A stretch of 48,637 nucleotides of DNA from NCBI RefSeq assembly GCF_900115195.1, contig NZ_FOVO01000028.1, positions 1-48,637 on the forward strand. Direction: 5' to 3'. Position numbers and translations under genes: made by a program. The stretch comes from Xenorhabdus japonica (lineage in GTDB: Bacteria; Pseudomonadota; Gammaproteobacteria; Enterobacterales; Enterobacteriaceae). Positions 9,816 to 17,872 of this stretch are shown here, piece by piece. The notes under the pieces are model-generated. The model made no database searches, was not told where the DNA came from, and was given only the letters and a program-made list of their open reading frames with translations. Position 1 is the first letter of the stretch. Each line of letters opens with the position of its first letter.

Positions 9816-10837
9816 TGCGTAAAGCGACTTTATACCAATTCAGCCTGCCAATGGAGGCAGGTATTATTCTGCGTTATCAGCGTTTGAAAACCCGTGATGG
9901 TTTTTTGGTTCATTTGCAGGAAGATGGACGGGATGGTTGGGGGGAAATTTCCCCATTACCGGAATTCAGCCATGAAACACTTGAGCAAGCCAAGATATCG
10001 GTTGTGGAATGGCTACAGCAATGGTTACAAAAACAATGTCTACAACAACGGTTACAACAACCGTGTCACCTGAATATGGAGCCAGAAGAAAGTGATCTTC
10101 CTTCCGTTGCGTTTGGCATAAGTTGTGCGCTGGCTGAATTACAGGGAAAGCTGCCTGAAACGGCCAATTATCGCAAGACACCATTATGCACGGGCGATCC
10201 CGATGATGTGATTCTGCGTTTAGGAAATATAGCCGGCCAGAAGATTGCAAAAGTGAAGGTTGGGCTGTATGAGGCTGTACGAGATGGCATGGTAGTGAAT
10301 GTTATGCTTGAAGCAGTGCCTGATCTCCAATTGCGCTTAGATGCCAATCGCAGCTGGACACGCACAAAAGCAGAGGATTTCGCCAAATATGTCAATCCAG
10401 ATTATCGGCAGAGAATCGCCTTCATCGAAGAACCCTGTAGAACCCGGGAAGAATCTCTGGCATTTGCGCGTGAGACAAGTATAGCCATTGCATGGGATGA
10501 AAATGTACGTGAAGCCGATTTTAAAGTAGAAGCACAAGAGGGAGTTTCTGCCATCATCATTAAACCAACATTGGTAGGCAGTATTGAGCGTTGCCGTCAG
10601 TTAATTACTCAGGCACATCAATTAGGATTGGAGGCAGTGATTAGCTCCAGTATTGAAAGTAGTTTTGGGTTGACACAATTAGCTCGCCTCGCCCAATGGC
10701 TCACACCGGACACACTTCCTGGCTTGGATACTCTGGATCTTATACAGTCACAACTCATCCGTTGTTGGCCAGATAGTGACATTCAGTGTGTCACTCTTGA
10801 TAGGCTGGCAACGGTGTGGAGCCGTGAATGCCAATAA
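9815..10837 (+). CDS. menC: o-succinylbenzoate synthase, with a glutamine-rich insertion
   Basis: Enolase-superfamily dehydratase turning SHCHC into o-succinylbenzoate. 340 residues, about 20 longer than E. coli MenC. The catalytic set is present: KVKVGLY (Lys pair), metal ligands in LRLDANR, AFIEEPC and AWDENV, and the second catalytic Lys in IIIKPT. The extra length sits near residues 66-90, where the protein reads WLQQWLQKQ then LQQRLQQ. The DNA there is a degenerate run of 12-15-bp repeats (10011-10061). The insertion lies in the capping domain, before the conserved LPSVAFG, and leaves the barrel intact, so the enzyme is probably active. Overlaps menE by 10 bases. Confidence 0.95.
   Translation: MRKATLYQFSLPMEAGIILRYQRLKTRDGFLVHLQEDGRDGWGEISPLPEFSHETLEQAKISVVEWLQQWLQKQCLQQRLQQPCHLNMEPEESDLPSVAFGISCALAELQGKLPETANYRKTPLCTGDPDDVILRLGNIAGQKIAKVKVGLYEAVRDGMVVNVMLEAVPDLQLRLDANRSWTRTKAEDFAKYVNPDYRQRIAFIEEPCRTREESLAFARETSIAIAWDENVREADFKVEAQEGVSAIIIKPTLVGSIERCRQLITQAHQLGLEAVISSSIESSFGLTQLARLAQWLTPDTLPGLDTLDLIQSQLIRCWPDSDIQCVTLDRLATVWSRECQ
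10011..10061 (+). repeat. in-frame degenerate tandem repeat inside menC
   Basis: Four consecutive units, GGCTACAGCAAT, GGTTACAAAAACAAT, GTCTACAACAAC and GGTTACAACAAC, all of codon-multiple length and encoding Leu/Gln-rich peptide. It explains most of the extra length of this MenC relative to E. coli. Confidence 0.7.
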
Positions 10838-12234
10838 CAGAGTGGACTCAGTGGCCGTGGGAGCATTGGGCCATGAATTTGCCTAAAAAACGGGCTATTC
10901 AATTATATGATGAGCAATTAGATTGGCATCAATTAACACAAAGAATCAATGCTATTGCCAGCCATTTTCATCAACAGGGAGTCGAAGAAGGTAGCGGTGT
11001 GCTCCTCAGGGGTAAGAATAGTGCGGAACTTCTGCTGTGTTATCTTGCTGTCTTACGGTGTGGGGCAAGGGCATTGCTCCTTAATCCTCAATTACCTGAC
11101 TGTCTGTTAGCTGAACTATTGCCTCATCTCAGTATTGATTATGGGGTGGATTTTACGGATTCACCTTCGCCTGTTATTCAAGTTAAGGCACTTAACTGGC
11201 AACAAAAATTTCCAGCAAAACATGAACGGTGGGTATTGTGGGAAAGCCAACGCCCCGCCAGTATGATCCTGACCTCTGGCTCTTCTGGGCTGCCTAAGGC
11301 TGCGGTACATTCCATTGGTGCTCATCTTGCCAGTGCGCAAGGCATTCTTTCCTGCATGGATTTTCAACCAGATGATAGTTGGTTGCTTTCATTACCGTTG
11401 TTTCATGTTTCAGGCCAAGGCATCCTTTGGCGCTGGTTGCAAACAGGAGCAACATTGATACTGCGGGATTTGCATCCACTGAATCTTGCACTGTCTGGTT
11501 GTACTCATGCATCACTTGTACCGACTCAACTTTGGCGTTTGTTGGAACAATTACATGAATATCCATTGACGTTAAAAGAAGTGCTGTTGGGAGGCGCTAT
11601 GATACCGACGCCACTGGTTCGACGGGCTGAAGAATTGGGTATTCGCTGTTGGTGTGGTTATGGGTTGACAGAAATGGCATCAACTGTTTGCGCAAAGCGG
11701 GCTGATGGCTTGCCTGGTGTAGGTAATCCGCTTCCCGGCAAATCCATCCGCTTCGTGGATGAAGAAATTCAGATACGCGCAGACAGTATCGCGAGCGGCT
11801 ATTGGTTTAATGGGGAATTGAACCCATTGATAGATGATGGGGGATGGTTTCCGACTCGGGATCGAGGAATATTTGAACAAGGAGAGTTACGGATCTTAGG
11901 GCGTCTCGACAACCAATTTTTCAGTGGTGGGGAGGGTATCCAGCCAGAAGATATCGAGCGGGTTATTAACCAGCATCCTCAAATTGAACAGAGTTTTGTA
12001 GTTCCCATTTCTGATGTTGAATTTGGCCATCGGCCAGTAGCTGTGATTGACACTCAATATCCTGAGTTGACAGAAACAATTATTGATTGGATTTCGGATA
12101 AAATTACTGCTTTCCAGCGACCTGTTACCTGTTATTTATTACCTTCACAACTGAAAGATAGTGGAATAAAAGTCTCTCGTCAACTCGTTAAACAGTGGAT
12201 AATAGAGGTATGTGGTGATTTTTGTGAAAAATAA
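10828..12234 (+). CDS. menE: o-succinylbenzoate-CoA ligase
   Basis: Adenylate-forming enzyme that activates o-succinylbenzoate with ATP and CoA, supplying MenB. 468 residues. The AMP-binding signature [17 protein letters not shown] lies near residue 150, followed by [11 protein letters not shown], the hinge-region [21 protein letters not shown], and the C-terminal catalytic Lys region [10 protein letters not shown]. Last gene of the men cluster, overlapping menC by 10 bases. Convergent with tyrP across a hairpin. Confidence 0.95.
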   Translation: MPITEWTQWPWEHWAMNLPKKRAIQLYDEQLDWHQLTQRINAIASHFHQQGVEEGSGVLLRGKNSAELLLCYLAVLRCGARALLLNPQLPDCLLAELLPHLSIDYGVDFTDSPSPVIQVKALNWQQKFPAKHERWVLWESQRPASMILTSGSSGLPKAAVHSIGAHLASAQGILSCMDFQPDDSWLLSLPLFHVSGQGILWRWLQTGATLILRDLHPLNLALSGCTHASLVPTQLWRLLEQLHEYPLTLKEVLLGGAMIPTPLVRRAEELGIRCWCGYGLTEMASTVCAKRADGLPGVGNPLPGKSIRFVDEEIQIRADSIASGYWFNGELNPLIDDGGWFPTRDRGIFEQGELRILGRLDNQFFSGGEGIQPEDIERVINQHPQIEQSFVVPISDVEFGHRPVAVIDTQYPELTETIIDWISDKITAFQRPVTCYLLPSQLKDSGIKVSRQLVKQWIIEVCGDFCEK

Positions 12235-12306
12235 CGCTATTTATGTCTATCAGTCTAGATATTTCATCAATTTCGTTATTTATTATCCACTATAAACTTA
12301 TTACCC

Positions 12307-12336
12307 ACTATCCGCATCAATTCTGGTGCGGATAGT
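12307..12336. terminator. hairpin between convergent menE and tyrP
   Basis: ACTATCCGCA pairs perfectly with TGCGGATAGT around a 10-base loop. The flanking T-run is poor on both strands, so its efficiency is uncertain, but its position between convergent genes fits a bidirectional terminator. Confidence 0.6.
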
Positions 12337-12349
12337 TTAAGCAAGAAAA

Positions 12350-13555
12350 TTATCCTACTTGTGGCAGCATACCTGTAACGATACCAATTTGAATAGCGAT
12401 AACCGCAAGCCCACACAGGAAAATTAAGACTAATGCGGGCTTCCCACCTTTGACACGATAACCTTCCTGATTTTCTTTACGGCTGCGCCAAACTAACAGG
12501 CAAGGTAATAACAGTGCGAGAATGGACAGAGCAACTGCCGCAAATGTCAGTGCCATAACAAAATTAGGGTAATACAATGCACAGAATAATGGTGGAGCAA
12601 AAGTTATTAACCCTGTTTGTAAACGCCCTTTGGCGTTATTGCGGCGTTTTAGAAGATCAGCAAGGTAATCAAACAACCCTAAAGCAACACCGAGGAATGA
12701 GGTGGCTAGCGCAAGATCGGCAAACAGATGAACGGCAAGCTCTACTTTTGGAGAGGCAACAACTTCTCTGACTGCTTGCAATAACCCATTTAGGCTAGAT
12801 TGTTGTGCGAGAATGCCAACAAATGCATTTGAAGAAATAGCTCCGAGGGTGACCAGTTGCCACAGAATGTAGGCAAACAGTGGAATAGCACTACCAATGA
12901 CAAAGATTTTCCGTAGCTTATTGGTATCTCCTCCCATATAACTAACGATGCTTGGCACACTACCGTGGAATCCGAATGAAGTAAAAATCACTGGGATTGC
13001 AGAGAGCATTAGTCCTTGCTCAATAGGCATGGAGATCAAGTTGATTTTATCAACATGAAGCATCATTACACCGAGTACGATCACCAGAAAAACTATTTTA
13101 GCAGTAAACAGCAGGCGATTAATTAAATCGACGGATTGGGTTCCAATGCAGACTACTCCGCCAGCAATAACGGTAAAAATACTGATTCCAGCAGAAATAG
13201 AAATAGGTTTATCTAACCAAGAAGAAAGAGTAGCCGCCAGCAGCTCTCCTGCACCACTAATATAAGCAGTTGTCAGCGCATACATTAGGAAAAGCATACT
13301 GAAGCCAGTCAACACCTGCCCACCTAACCCAAGATAGCGTTTCGCAATGGTTCCTAATCCAGAATCAAATTTATTATGTTGATAAACTTCCACGAGCAGG
13401 AGGGCGGTATAACTCATCAAAGCCCACAGGGCGATTAACATGGCGAATGTAGTTCCAAATCCCACGCCTGCCGTTGCCAATGGCATTGCCAGCATCCCAG
13501 CTCCAATCGTTGTTCCAGCGACGATAAAAATACTGCCAATAGTGCGATTTTTCAC
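12350..13555 (-). CDS. tyrP: tyrosine-specific permease
   Basis: Inner-membrane proton-coupled aromatic amino-acid transporter of the Mtr/TnaB/TyrP group. 401 residues with about 11 hydrophobic segments. The first membrane segment holds the family pattern [40 protein letters not shown] and [22 protein letters not shown] match TyrP more closely than Mtr. GTG start, with GAGG seven bases upstream; the same N-terminus (MKNRT) as E. coli TyrP supports it. Two TyrR-like boxes lie upstream, the nearer covering a TTGACA. Confidence 0.93.
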   Translation of the reverse strand: MKNRTIGSIFIVAGTTIGAGMLAMPLATAGVGFGTTFAMLIALWALMSYTALLLVEVYQHNKFDSGLGTIAKRYLGLGGQVLTGFSMLFLMYALTTAYISGAGELLAATLSSWLDKPISISAGISIFTVIAGGVVCIGTQSVDLINRLLFTAKIVFLVIVLGVMMLHVDKINLISMPIEQGLMLSAIPVIFTSFGFHGSVPSIVSYMGGDTNKLRKIFVIGSAIPLFAYILWQLVTLGAISSNAFVGILAQQSSLNGLLQAVREVVASPKVELAVHLFADLALATSFLGVALGLFDYLADLLKRRNNAKGRLQTGLITFAPPLFCALYYPNFVMALTFAAVALSILALLLPCLLVWRSRKENQEGYRVKGGKPALVLIFLCGLAVIAIQIGIVTGMLPQVG

Positions 13556-13625
13556 GCGATCCTCATTTCTGAATATGTTAAAAAAATTGTTATAAGGCTG
13601 GCAGGTTAAATGATTGATTTATGTC

Positions 13626-13666
13626 TGTCAAATCTATGGTACACAGATCGTAAAGAAATAATTACA
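13626..13666 (-). promoter_or_regulatory. paired TyrR-like boxes and -35 element of tyrP
   Basis: Read on the minus strand, TGTAATTATTTCTTTACG (13649-13666) and TGTACCATAGATTTGACA (13626-13643) both fit TGTAAA-N6-TTTACA with the invariant G and C kept. The first is the closer match. Their centres are 23 bp apart, and the weaker, promoter-proximal box contains TTGACA, a good -35. A strong plus a weak box next to the promoter is the arrangement known for TyrR-regulated genes. Confidence 0.65.
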
Positions 13667-13876
13667 CCTTCAGGGCGAAGATAAAAATGTCTGCATGCCG
13701 CAGTTTTGTTGTATTGAAAAGGCATAACTGTATCCAATAATTGTCTATTTTTAACAACATAATTTATTAGTATGTTAAAATAACCACTAGCGATGTTATT
13801 CCAATGACTATTTTGTTCAAATTACGCTGTAATTCGGCTATGTGCTTATACCAAGCAAGACCAATAAACTAGCAAT
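13667..13876. other. AT-rich intergenic DNA between tyrP control region and tandem repeat
   Basis: No open frame, tRNA or convincing hairpin seen. It separates the tyrP regulatory sites from the 9-bp repeat array. Confidence 0.4.
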
Positions 13877-13975
13877 TTGGAAAGATTGGAAAGATTGGAA
13901 AGATTGGAAAGATTGGAAAGATTGGAAAGATTGGAAAGATTGGAAAGATTGGAAAGATTGGAAAGATTGGAGGGA
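13877..13975. repeat. 9-bp tandem repeat array (10 perfect copies)
   Basis: Ten exact copies of TTGGAAAGA (13877-13966) are followed by one variant TTGGAGGGA (13967-13975). On the plus strand the unit reads Leu-Glu-Arg, so an open frame results, but there is no start with a ribosome-binding site and it runs into the tRNA genes; I treat it as a minisatellite and not a gene. It lies just beyond the terminator of the tRNA transcript. Perfect identity suggests recent expansion. Confidence 0.9.
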
Positions 13976-13992
13976 TTAGGAGAAGAAAAAGT

Positions 13993-14033
13993 AAAAACCC
14001 GCTATTTCACCGATTGGCTACGGGAAATAACGG
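13993..14033 (-). terminator. terminator of the tRNA-Ser/tRNA-Thr transcript
   Basis: On the minus strand CCGTTATTTC pairs with GAAATAGCGG, followed by GTTTTTAC. It lies 10 bases past the CCA end of tRNA-Thr. Confidence 0.75.
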
Positions 14034-14042
14034 ATTTTTGTA

Positions 14043-14118
<76 letters not shown>

Positions 14119-14124
14119 GAAATT

Positions 14125-14212
<88 letters not shown>

Positions 14213-14222
14213 ATGGCGCGAG

Positions 14223-14251
14223 ATTATGCCTATATCGTTTTAATGTGTCTA
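14223..14251 (-). promoter_or_regulatory. promoter of the tRNA-Ser/tRNA-Thr genes
   Basis: On the minus strand TAGACA and CATAAT are 17 bp apart and are followed by a GC-rich discriminator (CTCGCGCC), typical of stringently controlled stable-RNA promoters. It starts transcription about 5-10 bases before tRNA-Ser. Confidence 0.7.
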
Positions 14252-14423
14252 GCCTTTAAAGAAAAAAAATCGTATTTTTTTACTGCTTGCTCAATCTTCG
14301 ATCTGAAATGGTCTTTTCATTTGCGAACCTGCTAGTATTAAGCTCAGTAAACAGGCTTATTTAACGACGGGTTGATGTCTAATCGACCAACATATATTCA
14401 TACTAAAGGTTATTATCCAAAGA

Positions 14424-17153
14424 ATGTATAAACAACCACCGATCAAGCCATCCTCTATTCCTCGTTTTTACGCGTTATTCGTTACTTTGCTTTTTACGTC
14501 TCTATTTTTATTCGGGTATAACTATTTTGATATTTGGCTGATGGAGAAAAAATATGCTATCAGTAGCGTAGCAGCTAAGATGAGATTGCAGATTAAAGAT
14601 TATCGTTATCACGCAAATCATATCTTCAAGCAGTCGAATACTCTGTCAATCTCCTCTCAGGAGAAAATGCCATTGTTTAAGTTGCGTCCCGATATTTATT
14701 GGCTAGAAAATAGTAATCAGTCCGTTGATGCGGTTATTTTTGGTCAATATAACGATTCGACTATTCAACTTGCTCAGAGCTTATCGAGCTATCTGGAAAT
14801 TCTCTGGGGAGGTCATAATGAATACTTGTCTATGTATTATCTTAATGGACAGGAGAATAATTTATTATTGTTAACGACGCACTCGTCTCTAAAACCAGAA
14901 ATCAGGTTCAAGGAGAGTTATCTGACCCGAAATCCTGATGCCAGGCGTATTGAGATGTTGGATCAATCCATCACATTAGAAGAAAAAGAAAGCATTTCCT
15001 TCATCAATGTATTACGTGGTGAAAATATTTATTTCTATACTTATAAAGCTGCATTTAATGCAGCAGGGCAAGTAACTACTGTTATTGCTTTTGATTTACC
15101 TATTAATAATCTTTTGCCGGTTAATATGTCACCAGCAAACTTTCGTTTGAATACGTTAAACTTATACGAACCTGAGAATCCCGATAAATTTGAGGTTTCA
15201 TTGAATGGTTTTTGGCTAGAATTTTCTCAACCACTTAATATTATGCGGTATAAATTGATTTATCAAGTTCCTCTGAAGTCTCTGATTGTAGACTTGTTGT
15301 TCAAAAATGTTTGGCTTCTGCTTTCAATATTGCTTTTCTTCCTGTTTTCGCTGAGTGGGTTAGTTTATATACGTAGGCGATATATTGCACCAAATGCTTC
15401 CATGAGTCTCGATTTGCAAATTAAAGACTCTCTGAACCGTGATATTATATTCAATATTCCTATTGGTGTTATAGTCTATGATTTTGAATCAAATCAGATA
15501 GTGATAAGTAATAAAGCTGCAGAAAAGTTGATACCTCATCTGGAATTGAATAAAGTTAGAGTGATGGCGCAACAACATCATGGTGTAATTCAAACATCTA
15601 TTGATGAAGCGATTTATGAAGTGAGAATGTATAACAATATCTTATTGCCAGAAACTTACCTCTTTTTATTGCAAGACAAAGATCAGGAAGTTATGGCGAA
15701 TAAACGATTGCAACTTGCTCATCGAGAGTATGATAAAAGTATTCAAATCAGGCATGTTATGCTCTCAAATATTAACAATGAAATAAAACATCCTATTAAT
15801 AGCGTGAATGAGATTGCGACCCAATTGAAACAGTTATCACAGGATGAAAATGCACAAAAACTATTGGATAGATTATTGGTCAAATCAGGATATATAATAG
15901 AATGGATTGAAAATATTTCATTGCTCAATGAGTTGGAATTGAATGATTGGCAGCCGGAAAATGAAGTGTTTTCTCTGTCATCACGGTTGGAAGATATTCT
16001 GAAAACCTTCTTGCCTGCATTAAACGCTAAAGGATTGAGAATTTATTATCATTTTAATATTCCTCGTGAATCCTTATTCATTGGAGACGCTGTAGAATTA
16101 GATAAAATCATTACATTATTGTTTAGCTATGCAATAACGACGACCAGCTATGGTAAAATATCATTGATTATTAATAGATCAGGTAAATATGACAACCATA
16201 TTCAAATTGAGCTGATGGATAGTGGCGCCGGTTTAAGTGAAAGAGATTTAATTAGTTTAAATTATCCTTTTCTAAGTAAATCAGCGGAAGATAAGTACTC
16301 TACCAATTCTGGCATGACTTTTTATTTATGTAATCAACTGTGTAAAAGAATGGGAGGTAACCTTGATATTAAAAGTAAGTTGGGGTTGGGAACGCATTAT
16401 GTGATCAATCTACCACTGTTTCAGCATGATGATGGAAATGGTGAAACACTTCAGCTTTTGGAGGGAATCACGGTTTTAATTGATATCAATAACCCTGAGA
16501 TCAGTAAAATCATCCATACTTATCTCAATAGTTATGGTGCAAAATACTTTGATAAAAGAAAAGAGAATATTACGAAAGAATACGATATTATCCTCACAGA
16601 TAAACAGTACAAAGAGGAAAAGCCAACTATATTATTAGTGAGTAACTTAGCTGGATTTAAGCAGTTGGAACCGGGATTGGTTCAGTGCAATTACAACTTT
16701 GTTGATGCTGTTATCAATGCAATATCGTTTCTTATAGAAGAAAGTTTAAGTTTAGATGAAGAAATCAGAGAACCATCTGAAATCTCTGAACCTGCATGTG
16801 ATCTTGTTAAAATTATTGATCCTATTGAGAACATTGATAGTAATATCTGTAATATTCTCAAAAGTTATCAAACTCAGTTGGCAGACAGTGATTATAGGAA
16901 ATTATTTCTAGAGACAGTACCTATGGATATTACTAAACTGTATACTGATATAGAACGACATGATTTGAGAGCACTTTCGCAAACGGTACACCGCCTTAAG
17001 GGTGCGTTTGCTATGTTAGATTTAAAGTTTCTTCGGTCATCATGTGAGGCGTTGGAAAAACACATAGCAGACAATAATGAAGTAGAAATTAAAAATAGCA
17101 TCAGCCTCATTGATTCTTTTATCATAAAGCTGTTGCAGCAAGGTAACCAATAA
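14424..17153 (+). CDS. rcsD: Rcs phosphorelay intermediate, histidine phosphotransfer protein
   Basis: Inner-membrane protein that carries phosphate from RcsC to RcsB in the envelope-stress phosphorelay. 909 residues, slightly longer than E. coli RcsD. Membrane segment near 13-32, periplasmic domain with WGGHNEYLSMYYLNGQENN, second membrane segment near 295-315, degenerate kinase-like region (NINNEIKHPINSVNEIA, lacking the kinase His), and a C-terminal HPt domain with the phosphorylated His in SQTVHRLKGAF (His856). rcsB follows after one base, so they are co-transcribed. Two tRNA genes, and not ompC as in E. coli, lie upstream. Confidence 0.95.
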   Translation: MYKQPPIKPSSIPRFYALFVTLLFTSLFLFGYNYFDIWLMEKKYAISSVAAKMRLQIKDYRYHANHIFKQSNTLSISSQEKMPLFKLRPDIYWLENSNQSVDAVIFGQYNDSTIQLAQSLSSYLEILWGGHNEYLSMYYLNGQENNLLLLTTHSSLKPEIRFKESYLTRNPDARRIEMLDQSITLEEKESISFINVLRGENIYFYTYKAAFNAAGQVTTVIAFDLPINNLLPVNMSPANFRLNTLNLYEPENPDKFEVSLNGFWLEFSQPLNIMRYKLIYQVPLKSLIVDLLFKNVWLLLSILLFFLFSLSGLVYIRRRYIAPNASMSLDLQIKDSLNRDIIFNIPIGVIVYDFESNQIVISNKAAEKLIPHLELNKVRVMAQQHHGVIQTSIDEAIYEVRMYNNILLPETYLFLLQDKDQEVMANKRLQLAHREYDKSIQIRHVMLSNINNEIKHPINSVNEIATQLKQLSQDENAQKLLDRLLVKSGYIIEWIENISLLNELELNDWQPENEVFSLSSRLEDILKTFLPALNAKGLRIYYHFNIPRESLFIGDAVELDKIITLLFSYAITTTSYGKISLIINRSGKYDNHIQIELMDSGAGLSERDLISLNYPFLSKSAEDKYSTNSGMTFYLCNQLCKRMGGNLDIKSKLGLGTHYVINLPLFQHDDGNGETLQLLEGITVLIDINNPEISKIIHTYLNSYGAKYFDKRKENITKEYDIILTDKQYKEEKPTILLVSNLAGFKQLEPGLVQCNYNFVDAVINAISFLIEESLSLDEEIREPSEISEPACDLVKIIDPIENIDSNICNILKSYQTQLADSDYRKLFLETVPMDITKLYTDIERHDLRALSQTVHRLKGAFAMLDLKFLRSSCEALEKHIADNNEVEIKNSISLIDSFIIKLLQQGNQ

Positions 17154-17154
17154 T

Positions 17155-17802
17155 ATGAAGAACCTTAATGTCATTATTGCCGATGATCATCCTATCGTTT
17201 TGTTTGGCATCCGCAAGTCACTTGAACAAATTGAGTGGATTAATGTGGTTGGTGAATTTGAGAATTCAACTACACTCATTAATAGTTTGCCACATATAGA
17301 AGCAGATGTTCTTATAACAGATTTGTCAATGCCCGGAGATAAATATGGTGATGGCATCACTCTGATAAAATATATTAAACGCCATTATCCTAGATTGGCC
17401 GTCATTGTCCTTACAATGAACAATAATCCGGCTATTTTAAGCGCTATACTTGAGCTTGATATTGAGGGAATAGTGTTAAAGCAAGGAACATCAACAGATT
17501 TACCTAAAGCCCTTTCTGCTTTGCAGAAGGGTAAGCAATTTACGCCTGAAAGTGTTTCTAAGTTACTAGAAAAAGTAAATGCCAATGGATATGGGGATAA
17601 ACGCTTATCTCCTAAAGAGAGTGAAGTTTTGCGTTTATTTGCAGAGGGTCTTCTTGTTACTGATATTGCTAAAAAACTTAACCGGAGTATTAAGACCATC
17701 AGTAGCCAGAAGAAATCAGCCATGCTAAAACTGGGCGTTGATAACGATATTGCATTGCTTAACTATTTATCTTCTGTCACCATCGATAAAGATATTGGGT
17801 AA
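17155..17802 (+). CDS. rcsB: Rcs response regulator, NarL/LuxR type
   Basis: DNA-binding regulator of capsule, flagella and envelope-stress genes; acts alone or with partners such as RcsA. 215 residues. N-terminal receiver with acidic pair DDH at 10-11, phosphoacceptor Asp56 in LITDLSMPG and Lys in VLKQG near 109. C-terminal LuxR-type helix-turn-helix around 150-205: LSPKESEVLRLFAEGLLVTDIA then LNRSIKTISSQK. Directly downstream of rcsD, converging on rcsC. In Xenorhabdus and Photorhabdus Rcs is reported to affect motility and host interaction. Confidence 0.97.
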   Translation: MKNLNVIIADDHPIVLFGIRKSLEQIEWINVVGEFENSTTLINSLPHIEADVLITDLSMPGDKYGDGITLIKYIKRHYPRLAVIVLTMNNNPAILSAILELDIEGIVLKQGTSTDLPKALSALQKGKQFTPESVSKLLEKVNANGYGDKRLSPKESEVLRLFAEGLLVTDIAKKLNRSIKTISSQKKSAMLKLGVDNDIALLNYLSSVTIDKDIG

Positions 17803-17824
17803 CTAACCAATGTGTTATTTTTCT

Positions 17825-17862
17825 AATGTAGAATCGGTAGCAGTGGTTATCGATTCTACATT
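17825..17862. terminator. bidirectional terminator between rcsB and rcsC
   Basis: AATGTAGAATCG pairs perfectly with CGATTCTACATT around a 14-base loop, between the convergent stop codons. Confidence 0.7.
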
Positions 17863-17872
17863 ATTCAATTAA

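Noticed and set aside
13877..13975. CRISPR array
   Set aside because: Units are 9 bp and contiguous with no spacers; no cas genes.
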